NCBI GenBank assembly: GCA_023415275.1
Contig: JAEZLJ010000168.1
Location: forward strand, 1 to 45,748
Length of the DNA stretch: 45,748 nt
DNA from: Bacteroidota bacterium
Lineage (GTDB): Bacteria; Bacteroidota; Bacteroidia; Chitinophagales; Chitinophagaceae
Direction of reading: 5' to 3'
Part shown: positions 39,278 through 45,748 of the stretch, piece by piece
Layout: every line of letters begins with the position of its first letter
How positions within the stretch are numbered: position 1 is the first letter of the stretch
The notes under the pieces: model-generated
Databases searched by the model: none
Told to the model about the DNA's origin: nothing
What the model saw: the letters and a program-made list of their open reading frames with translations, nothing else
Program-made: the position numbers and the translations under genes

Positions 39278-40051
39278 ATGAGTATATGGAAAAAGTTAGC
39301 TGAATTCAAGTTGGTGCGTAAAATCGTGTATGCCATTGTGGGCATATTTTCTTACCCTGGATTGGCTATTGTGAATAAGTTGAAGATCACCGGAACAGAA
39401 AACATAGAAAAGCTCTCAAAGAAAAATGTATTGTTCGTTAGTAATCATCAAACCTATTTTGCGGATGTAATCACCTTCCTGCATATTTTTTGTGCAGTAA
39501 AATGGAGGAAGAGGAACAAGTTGGGCATTCCTTATTACTTACTCAATCCCTTTACCAGTGTGTACTACGTAGCAGCAGAAGAAACAATGAAAAGTAGCTG
39601 GATCAGCAGGTTATTTACCCTTGCCGGTGCATTAACGGTGAAGCGTACATGGAAGAAGGATGGTAATGAAACCAGGAGAGGGCTCGATCCTTCAGATACC
39701 CGTAAAATTGAAAGGGCCTTAAATAATGCCTGGGTCATTACATTCCCGCAAGGCACCACCAAGCCATTTGCCCCGGGTCGAAAAGGCACTGCTTATATCA
39801 TAAAGCATTGCAAGCCCGTAGTGATACCTGTGGTGATACAAGGATTCTGGAGGGCTTTCAATAAAAAGGGCTTGAAGTTTAAAAAGAAAGGAGTGCAGCT
39901 TTCAGTGCATTTTAAAGAACCATTGCAAATTGATTACGAAGCACCTGCCGACCAAATACTGGCACAGATCATGGATGCCATTGAGCAGAGCAAAGAACAT
40001 ATGCTCATGGGACCACACCACTGGAAAACAAAAGAAGAAGCCGTAGCCTGA
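39278..40051 (+). CDS. PlsC-like lysophospholipid acyltransferase
   Basis: This encodes 257 residues. The N-terminal basic amphipathic and hydrophobic stretch (about 10-32) is a membrane anchor. Acyltransferase motif I is VSNHQTYFADV (His57), and motif III FPQGTT (156-161) is followed by RKGTAYIIKHCKPVVIPVVI, the last being motif IV. Motif I has an extra residue between His and Asp (HX5D instead of HX4D). It probably acylates lysophosphatidic acid or a related lysophospholipid in the inner membrane; acceptor and acyl donor cannot be told. Confidence 0.88.
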   Translation: MSIWKKLAEFKLVRKIVYAIVGIFSYPGLAIVNKLKITGTENIEKLSKKNVLFVSNHQTYFADVITFLHIFCAVKWRKRNKLGIPYYLLNPFTSVYYVAAEETMKSSWISRLFTLAGALTVKRTWKKDGNETRRGLDPSDTRKIERALNNAWVITFPQGTTKPFAPGRKGTAYIIKHCKPVVIPVVIQGFWRAFNKKGLKFKKKGVQLSVHFKEPLQIDYEAPADQILAQIMDAIEQSKEHMLMGPHHWKTKEEAVA

Positions 40052-40117
40052 CCTGGCCCTGTTACTTTCTGTAACTCTTTCCAACATATAAATCAATCTC
40101 AAGCAAATAGTTTAAAT

Positions 40118-40591
40118 ATGGAACATCATAACCAGATAGGACTTGATACGGAGCAAATGAAAAAGTTGGCTGGGAATTTAAATGTTTTGTTGGCCAATTA
40201 CCAGCTATTTTATATCAATGCAAGGGGATTTCACTGGAATATTACCGGGGAGAAATTTTTTGAGCTCCATGCAAAATTCGAAGAACTATATAATGACCTG
40301 TTGATAAAAGTAGATGAAGTGGCTGAACGTATTCTAACGCTTGGACATACTCCTTTACATACCTTCTCTGATTATCTGGAAACAGCAACCATTCCTGAAG
40401 CCAAAAATATTTCCAATGGTACAGAGGCTATGCAAAACATTGTAGATTCCTTTCGCACGCTGATAAGATTACAACGGGAGATAGCTTCTGTGGCTGCTGA
40501 TGCAGAAGATGAAGGTACTGCAGCCTTGATGAGCGATTATATCCGCGAACAGGAAAAACTGGTCTGGATGTATTCAGCTTATCTAAAATAA
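40118..40591 (+). CDS. dps: Dps-family ferritin-like protein
   Basis: This encodes 157 residues. The ferroxidase ligands are at their standard distances: His39 and His51 (12 apart), Asp66 and Glu70, all within GFHWNITGEKFFELHAKFEE and LLIKVDEVAERIL. This is the Dps intersubunit centre. Dps forms a 12-subunit shell that oxidises iron with hydrogen peroxide and may protect DNA; the N-terminus here is short and not Lys-rich, so direct DNA binding is doubtful. A catalase gene lies 2.7 kb downstream. Confidence 0.93.
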   Translation: MEHHNQIGLDTEQMKKLAGNLNVLLANYQLFYINARGFHWNITGEKFFELHAKFEELYNDLLIKVDEVAERILTLGHTPLHTFSDYLETATIPEAKNISNGTEAMQNIVDSFRTLIRLQREIASVAADAEDEGTAALMSDYIREQEKLVWMYSAYLK

Positions 40592-40627
40592 CCCAATAGA
40601 TAAGCTGAGATAATCTGCCTTCATTGT

Positions 40628-40915
40628 TTAAAGACCTTCTACCAAAAGCATCTTTGTAGTTGATGCACTTTGGCGAATAGCTTTTGCCGGGGCATATTCA
40701 GGTGAGGCCCACCATTGCCTGGCCAGTTCTTTAGTAGGAAATTCCAGTATTACAAACCTTTGCGGTTCCCACACACCTTCAAGGGTCTCTGTTTGTCCAC
40801 CTCTCACGATAAATTTCCCCTGGTAATTTTTGAGGGTATCAAGGGTCAACTTCTTATAGTCCTCATACCTTTCAGGATTGTGGATCTCAATTTCAACAAT
40901 GATATATGCAGGCAT
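40628..40915 (-). CDS. DUF1330 family protein
   Basis: This encodes 95 residues with PAYIIVEIEIHNPERYEDYK at the start, KFIVRGGQTETLEGVWEPQR in the middle and LARQWWASPEYAPAKAIRQS near the end, which is the dimeric alpha-beta barrel DUF1330 pattern. The function is unknown in general. The ATG lies six bases after the stop codon of the thioesterase gene, so the two form an operon. Confidence 0.92.
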   Translation of the reverse strand: MPAYIIVEIEIHNPERYEDYKKLTLDTLKNYQGKFIVRGGQTETLEGVWEPQRFVILEFPTKELARQWWASPEYAPAKAIRQSASTTKMLLVEGL

Positions 40916-40921
40916 AATTGG

Positions 40922-41434
40922 TTATTTAAAAAATAGTGCTTTTAATTCCGAAGCATCATTTGGATGCATTTTTCCTCCCAATATCAGTCGTATTTGCCTT
41001 CTCCGCAGGGCACCATCAAACAGGTTCTTTTCATCTTCTGTCTCCGGCACCAGTTCAGGAACCGTCCTGGGCTTACGGTTAGGGTCCAATGCCACAAAGG
41101 TATAATAGGCCTCGTTGCTCTTATACTTGTATTGTTGTGTAAAATCTTCGCCCCACACCTTTAAATGAACTTCCATGGAAGTATGAAAAGCCCTGCTCAC
41201 CTTAGCTTCAATATGTACCGTGTTGCCCAATTTTATAGGATTTTCAAAGGATATATTGTCCACAGAAGCTGTCACCACAGGAGCATTACAATGGCGTTGA
41301 GCTGCAATGGCAGCGGCAATATCCATCCAGTACATCAATCTTCCCCCCATCAGGTTGCCAAATACGTTGGTATCATTGGGTAGCACGATCTCTGTCATCA
41401 TGGTCACACTATCTGCAGGTGTTCTTTTTTGCAT
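40922..41434 (-). CDS. Acyl-CoA thioesterase (YciA-like, hotdog fold)
   Basis: This encodes 170 residues. The hotdog motif NVFGNLMGGRLMYWMDIAAA with its catalytic Asn/Asp, and the VDNISFENPIKLGNTVHIEA strand fit the YciA/BACH group, which hydrolyse many acyl-CoAs. The C-terminal LRRRQIRLILGGKMHP extension is common in the family. It precedes the DUF1330 gene by six bases. Confidence 0.92.
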   Translation of the reverse strand: MQKRTPADSVTMMTEIVLPNDTNVFGNLMGGRLMYWMDIAAAIAAQRHCNAPVVTASVDNISFENPIKLGNTVHIEAKVSRAFHTSMEVHLKVWGEDFTQQYKYKSNEAYYTFVALDPNRKPRTVPELVPETEDEKNLFDGALRRRQIRLILGGKMHPNDASELKALFFK

Positions 41435-41586
41435 ACTTGAAATTTGCGCAAAGCTAAGGTTATGAGAAGTATGATTAAAATCATGTGCAAACCATGTATA
41501 TGTTAACCCTCCACGGATGAAGGATTTTTATCATTGTAGTTATATCTTAACTTTTATCACTTTTTAAACTATTAGATTTGCAGGCC

Positions 41587-42834
41587 ATGAATACCAAAGT
41601 TTTACAGCCTATGTCATCTACCATGTCCTTCGATAATACGGAGATAGCGTTTGCACATTTATCAAACGATGACCTCAAACAAAGTCATTGGTTATTTGGC
41701 TTAATGGGTAAGCCATGGCTGGTAAACCTTGGAACAAAGCTGACCCCCTGGGCTATCAAGGCAGGCCTGCCAATTAAAGGGTTGATCCGTAAAACCATTT
41801 TCAGGCATTTTGTAGGCGGCGAAACAATGGAGGCTTCCATTCCTGCTATTGAAAAAATGGCCCAATATCATGTACAGGTAATTCTTGATTATGGAGTGGA
41901 AGGAAAGGAAGGTGAAGCCAACTATGACCATGCCCGCGACGAATTCATTCGGGTAATCAACTTTGCCTCCACGCAGGATAATGTTCCCTTTATGAGTGTA
42001 AAAGTGACAGGCATTGCACGCTTTGGTCTGCTGGAAAGGTTGGATTCAATGATGCATGTGTCACCTGCGGATTCGCTTATCAAAAAATACAACGACGCCC
42101 TGGCAAAACTAAGCAACGAAGACAGGGCGGAATGGCAAAGAGTTTGTGACCGGTTTGACCTCATTTGCAAGGCTGCTGATACAGCCAATGTTGGCTTCCT
42201 GGTAGATGCGGAAGAAACATGGATCCAGGATCCTGTAGATGCGTTGACCATGGTGATGATGGACCGCTTTAATAAAGAAAAGCTGGTCATATATAATACC
42301 CTGCAATTGTACCGTCATGACAGGGTGGAGTTCCTGAAGCAATGTTATAAAGCAGCAGAAGAAAGGGATTTCCTATTAGCTGTAAAGTTGGTTCGCGGTG
42401 CCTATATGGAAAAAGAGCGCAAAAGAGCCCAGGAAAAAGGATATCCTTCGCCTATTCAGCCCGATAAGCAATCCACTGACAATGATTATAACGAAGCCGT
42501 AAGATTCTGTATAGACCACATTGACCGTATTGGAGTTATTGTAGCTTCTCATAACGAAAGAAGTAATCTGTTGGCCACCCAATTGATGGATAAGGCTGGA
42601 TTATCTCATGAACATCCACATGTTCATTTCAGCCAATTATATGGAATGAGTGATAACATCACCTACAACCTGGCTGCTGCAGGATTTAGTGTAAGCAAAT
42701 ACCTGCCTTTCGGACCTATCAAAGATGTGGTACCCTACCTGATGCGCCGCGCAGAAGAAAATACCTCTGTAGGCGGGCAAACAAGCAGGGAACTGAGCCT
42801 CATTGAAAAAGAATTAAAAAGAAGGGCCATCTAA
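41587..42834 (+). CDS. Proline dehydrogenase
   Basis: This encodes 415 residues from the ATG at 41587 (a TTG at 41578 is possible but overlaps a -7-like TAGATTTG at 41573-41580). The FAD beta-alpha barrel of PRODH is visible: FMSVKVTGIARFGLL, VGFLVDAEETWIQDPVD, LAVKLVRGAYMEKERKRAQE and FGPIKDVVPYLMRRAEENTS, with RRAEEN as the family end motif. It oxidises proline to pyrroline-5-carboxylate and passes electrons to quinone. It is the monofunctional form, not fused to a P5C dehydrogenase. Confidence 0.95.
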   Translation: MNTKVLQPMSSTMSFDNTEIAFAHLSNDDLKQSHWLFGLMGKPWLVNLGTKLTPWAIKAGLPIKGLIRKTIFRHFVGGETMEASIPAIEKMAQYHVQVILDYGVEGKEGEANYDHARDEFIRVINFASTQDNVPFMSVKVTGIARFGLLERLDSMMHVSPADSLIKKYNDALAKLSNEDRAEWQRVCDRFDLICKAADTANVGFLVDAEETWIQDPVDALTMVMMDRFNKEKLVIYNTLQLYRHDRVEFLKQCYKAAEERDFLLAVKLVRGAYMEKERKRAQEKGYPSPIQPDKQSTDNDYNEAVRFCIDHIDRIGVIVASHNERSNLLATQLMDKAGLSHEHPHVHFSQLYGMSDNITYNLAAAGFSVSKYLPFGPIKDVVPYLMRRAEENTSVGGQTSRELSLIEKELKRRAI

Positions 42835-42909
42835 GCCAAAGATTTCATTGGTCAACATATCGAATTCCAGAAACAGTAATTTTAGATTTCGTATTTTGCT
42901 GCCCTATAA

Positions 42910-42984
42910 GGACTGTTAGCTCAGTTGGTTTAGAGCATTACTTTGACAGAGTAGGGGTCACTGGTTCGAATCCAGTACAGTCCA
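42910..42984 (+). tRNA. tRNA-Val (anticodon GAC)
   Basis: The cloverleaf is complete: acceptor GGACTGT/ACAGTCC, D arm GCTC/GAGC, anticodon stem TTACT/AGTAG with loop TTGACAG (GAC at 42945-42947), T arm ACTGG/CCAGT around TTCGAAT, discriminator A at 42984. Length is 75; the terminal CCA is not encoded. GAC reads GUC and GUU valine codons. Confidence 0.95.
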
Positions 42985-43312
42985 CAACAAGATCCTAACA
43001 TCAACAGGAAATATTTTCACCAATTTATTTAAGAGGTTTCAATCTTTTTTAGTTACACCACGTACTTAGGTTTTCTGTTTTATCCTTCTTTTAGCCTTTC
43101 ACCCTTCCTTGTTTCAAACTGCACTTCATAAATAATTAGCAGTAAAAAGAGTTTTTAGCTGTGTGCTTTTCAAATCAGCTTTATCATAATTAATTTCTTC
43201 TTTATTGTAAAACCCGGTGGTTTAATTTTTGCATATTTCACTACGCTACTCCACATATCTTTTCCCATACTCTTGATAACTACTCATTATTAATGCAGCT
43301 AAAATTAAACTT
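42985..43312 (+). other. tRNA-to-catalase gap with a possible promoter
   Basis: No gene is seen. AATTTTTG at 43224-43231 differs at one base from the -7 consensus TAnnTTTG, and TTG at 43205-43207 could be its -33 partner with a 16-base spacer, shorter than usual. It would give a leader of about 75 bases for the catalase gene. Confidence 0.4.
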
Positions 43313-45475
43313 ATGGCCAAAGCAATCAGGAAAAAAAACAGTGTCAATAATAAGATTGAAGATCTTTCAAGGAACATGGCGGATGGAACAGGGCAATTCA
43401 TGACTACCGACCAGGGACTGCGTATCAATGATGATCACAATTCATTGAAGGCAGGCGATAGAGGACCCACCTTATTGGAAGACTTTATTTTGCGTGAAAA
43501 GATTACCCATTTCGATCATGAGCGTATTCCTGAAAGGATTGTTCACGCCAGGGGATCTGCGGCTCATGGTGTGTTTAAACTATCCAAATCATTATCTAAA
43601 TACACTAAGGCAGCCTTTTTAAATGATATCTCCCGCGAAACTCCCGTTTTTGTTCGTTTTTCCACTGTCGCAGGCTCCAGGGGATCTACCGATCTTGCTC
43701 GTGATGTAAGAGGCTTTGCAGTGAAATTTTATACTACTGAAGGCAATTATGATCTGGTAGGTAACAATATTCCTATATTTTTTATACAGGATGCCATGAA
43801 GTTTCCTGACCTCATTCATTCTGTAAAACCGGAACAGGATAACGAGATCCCGCAGGCTGCTTCTGCGCATGATACTTTCTGGGATTTTGTTTCTTTAATG
43901 CCTGAAAGCTCCCATATGATCATGTGGGCAATGAGCGACCGGGCTATTCCCAGGAGCCTGCGCATGATGGAAGGATTTGGTATCCATACATTCCGGTTCA
44001 TTAATGAAAAGGGAGAAAGCCATTTTGTAAAGTTCCATTGGAAACCTTTGCTTGGTGTGCATTCAGTGGCCTGGGATGAAGCCCAAAAGATTTCAGGTAA
44101 GGATCCGGATTTCCACAGGCGCGACCTTTGGGATAGTATTGAAAATGGAGCTTTCCCTGAATGGGATCTCGGCGTGCAGATAGTTCCCGAGAAGGATGAA
44201 CATAAATATGACTTTGACTTGTTAGATCCTACCAAGATCATTCCTGAAGAACTGGTGCCCGTACAGATTATTGGCAGGATGACACTGAATCGCAACCCCG
44301 ATAATTTCTTTGCAGAAACGGAACAAGTTGCTTTTCACCCCGGGCATATTGTACCCGGTATTGATTTTACAAATGATCCCTTGTTACAGGGAAGATTATT
44401 TTCTTATACGGATACTCAATTATCCAGGCTTGGTAGTCCCAATTTTCACGAGATACCTATTAACAGGTCGGTCAATACAATATTCAATAACCAGCGCGAA
44501 GGACATATGCGCCAGCAGATAGACAAGGGCAAGGCAAGCTATTCACCCAATAGTATCGGTGGGGGATGTCCATTTTTAGCCAAGGCATCGGAAGGAGGCT
44601 TTACCAGCTTCCAGGAAAGAATTGACACCGCCAAGATAAGGGGAAGAAGTAAAAGCTTTTTGGATCATTTTAGCCAGGCTACGCTTTTTTATAACAGCCA
44701 GTCAGAGGCCGAAAAAAAGCATATAAAGGACGCTTTCAGTTTTGAGTTGTCAATGGTTAATATTCCCGAAATAAGGCAAAGAGTGGTGGATCATTTTTCA
44801 AACGTTGATTTGGAAATGGCTCAATATATAGCAGGTAAAATAGGGGCGGTGCCACCTAAGAAACCAATGCCTGTCCAAAATGGCGCACTGCCGGCCGATG
44901 GTAATCCTAAAGCATACCAGCCAATTAAAGGCAAATCTTCATTAGATAAGTCAGCCGCATTGAGTATGGCAAATACGGTAAAGAATACTATTGCATCCAG
45001 GCAAATTGCAGTGTTGGTGGCAGACGGTGTTGATGAAGCTTCTTTAAAGAATTTGACCAATAAATTAATGGCCGAGGGTGCTATGGTGAAATTAGTAGCG
45101 CCCAGGCTTTCACCGGTCAAGGGTTCCAAAGGAGGGTTATTCAGTCCTGACAGAACATTTTTTAATGCAGCTTCTGTATTGTTTGATGCCGTTTATATTC
45201 CGGGTGGAGCACAAAGCGTTGCTGCCCTAAGGGCAGAACCTGATGCAATCCACTTCGTTAATGAAGCTTTTCGCCACTGCAAGGCCATTGGGGCTGATAA
45301 GGAAGCGATTGCTTTCTTAGAAGATACCTATATTCCTCAGAAACTGGGAAGTGACCTGAATAAGGATCAATCAGCGAGTGGGGTTATAAGCAATGGAAAT
45401 ATTAAGAACTTCAGGGAAGCTGTAGCCAAGCATCGTTTTTGGGAAAGGGAAATGATGGCCAAAGTACCTGCTTAA
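43313..45475 (+). CDS. katE: Large-subunit (clade II, HPII-type) catalase
   Basis: This encodes 720 residues, far above the ~480 of small catalases. The active-site His78 is in RIPERIVHARGSAAHG, the distal GNN in VGNNIPIFF (148-151), and the haem-ligand Tyr363 in RLFSYTDTQLSRLG. After residue ~530 a linker leads to a DJ-1/PfpI-like (class I glutamine amidotransferase fold) domain, about 560-700 (ADGVDEASLKNLTNKL, DAVYIPGGAQSVAAL), as in E. coli HPII. It breaks hydrogen peroxide into water and oxygen in the cytosol. A terminator follows. Confidence 0.96.
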   Translation: MAKAIRKKNSVNNKIEDLSRNMADGTGQFMTTDQGLRINDDHNSLKAGDRGPTLLEDFILREKITHFDHERIPERIVHARGSAAHGVFKLSKSLSKYTKAAFLNDISRETPVFVRFSTVAGSRGSTDLARDVRGFAVKFYTTEGNYDLVGNNIPIFFIQDAMKFPDLIHSVKPEQDNEIPQAASAHDTFWDFVSLMPESSHMIMWAMSDRAIPRSLRMMEGFGIHTFRFINEKGESHFVKFHWKPLLGVHSVAWDEAQKISGKDPDFHRRDLWDSIENGAFPEWDLGVQIVPEKDEHKYDFDLLDPTKIIPEELVPVQIIGRMTLNRNPDNFFAETEQVAFHPGHIVPGIDFTNDPLLQGRLFSYTDTQLSRLGSPNFHEIPINRSVNTIFNNQREGHMRQQIDKGKASYSPNSIGGGCPFLAKASEGGFTSFQERIDTAKIRGRSKSFLDHFSQATLFYNSQSEAEKKHIKDAFSFELSMVNIPEIRQRVVDHFSNVDLEMAQYIAGKIGAVPPKKPMPVQNGALPADGNPKAYQPIKGKSSLDKSAALSMANTVKNTIASRQIAVLVADGVDEASLKNLTNKLMAEGAMVKLVAPRLSPVKGSKGGLFSPDRTFFNAASVLFDAVYIPGGAQSVAALRAEPDAIHFVNEAFRHCKAIGADKEAIAFLEDTYIPQKLGSDLNKDQSASGVISNGNIKNFREAVAKHRFWEREMMAKVPA

Positions 45476-45483
45476 TTCAGTAC

Positions 45484-45513
45484 GAGGTGCCTGGCTAATA
45501 AAAATGGCACCTC
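45484..45513 (+). terminator. Probable terminator after the catalase gene
   Basis: GAGGTGCC (45484-45491) pairs with GGCACCTC (45506-45513) around a 14-base loop, followed by TATTTTCTTT. Confidence 0.7.
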
Positions 45514-45668
45514 TATTTTCTTTATTCAGCTGCATACACTCCTTATAACTTCTCACCGATATAATTTAATGAGTACAGGCTGTTTTGTCATTTGCATTCA
45601 TTTGCCTTTGTATTACCCTGCCAAAAATTCATTTTCCTGGTAGCTGCATCCTGGCTATTGCATAGTTC

Positions 45669-45748
45669 CGGTATACCTACGATATAGTAACGCTATACCT
45701 ACGGTATAGTAACGGTATAGATACTGCGTGATCATCACGCAGTATCTA
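45669..45748. repeat. 22-bp tandem repeats and terminal palindrome
   Basis: Two 22-base units (45669-45690, 45691-45712) differ at two positions and a third begins at 45713. The second holds a perfect 7-3-7 inverted repeat CTATACC-TAC-GGTATAG (45693-45709). The third unit runs into TAGATACTGCGTGAT-C-ATCACGCAGTATCTA (45718-45748), a 15+1+15 perfect palindrome that reaches the window edge. Confidence 0.75.

Noticed and set aside
41573..41586. Leaderless transcript of proline dehydrogenase from TAGATTTG
   Set aside because: The -7-like box fits, but no -33 TTTG is present at the proper distance, so the start site is too uncertain to call.
1..45748. CRISPR array, prophage, intact insertion sequence or toxin-antitoxin pair
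   Set aside because: No regularly spaced repeats with unique spacers, no phage structural or integrase genes, and no complete transposase were seen on either strand.

Overview
The window is a chromosomal segment of a member of the Bacteroidota, most likely of the Chitinophagaceae or a close relative. Three things point there. The strong promoters have the phylum's own form, TTTG about 20 bases before TACCTTTG, and this is seen at rpsL and rpsJ, with weaker forms at fusA and rpsA. Almost no gene has a Shine-Dalgarno sequence; start codons instead sit behind A/T-rich leaders. The gene families (SIMPL, DUF4382, ECF sigma with a membrane anti-sigma, C-terminally extended clade II catalase, lipoproteins with short lipoboxes) are also typical of that group. 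Identification to genus is not possible from the sequence alone.

Layout. 1-7.4 kb is accessory DNA: a small membrane-protein gene followed by an integron attC-like hairpin, a secreted protein of unknown function, an alpha/beta hydrolase with an AraC regulator, a WYL regulator with a VOC protein, an ASCH-domain protein, a secreted amidohydrolase and a remnant of a REP-associated (HUH) transposase. 7.4-10.9 kb, on the minus strand, holds a TIGR03067-like lipoprotein and a tightly packed operon (unknown protein, rdgB, ECF sigma factor, anti-sigma-like membrane protein, thioesterase). ilvE follows on the plus strand.

12.1-33.6 kb is the str-S10-spc ribosomal protein region, broken into blocks: rpsL-rpsG, then a low-complexity histone-H1-like gene on the opposite strand, then fusA with its own promoter and terminator, then three cell-envelope or unknown genes (DUF4382 lipoprotein, beta-helix protein, and a BON-domain gene interrupted by one in-frame stop codon), then a fresh promoter and the long run rpsJ-rplC-rplD-rplW-rplB-rpsS-rplV-rpsC-rplP-rpmC-rpsQ-rplN-rplX-rplE-rpsN-rpsH-rplF-rplR-rpsE-rpmD-rplO-secY. 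A good terminator follows secY. map comes next, but the usual infA-rpmJ-rpsM-rpsK-rpsD-rpoA-rplQ block is absent from the window.

34.4-45.7 kb is a mixed housekeeping and stress region: a BaiN/HI0933-type flavoprotein, a lipoprotein, rpsA (S1), a SIMPL protein, a PlsC-like acyltransferase, Dps, a DUF1330 protein with an acyl-CoA thioesterase, proline dehydrogenase, a tRNA-Val(GAC) gene and a large-subunit catalase. The window ends in 22-bp repeats and a 31-bp near-perfect palindrome.

Most of the window is conserved core genome. No complete phage, CRISPR array, intact transposon or defence system was seen. The most unusual signals are regulatory or structural: a 313-base, hairpin-rich spacer between rpsJ and rplC, a strong Shine-Dalgarno sequence only at rpsH, possible mutually exclusive hairpins before the DUF4382 gene, and the attC-like element near the left end.
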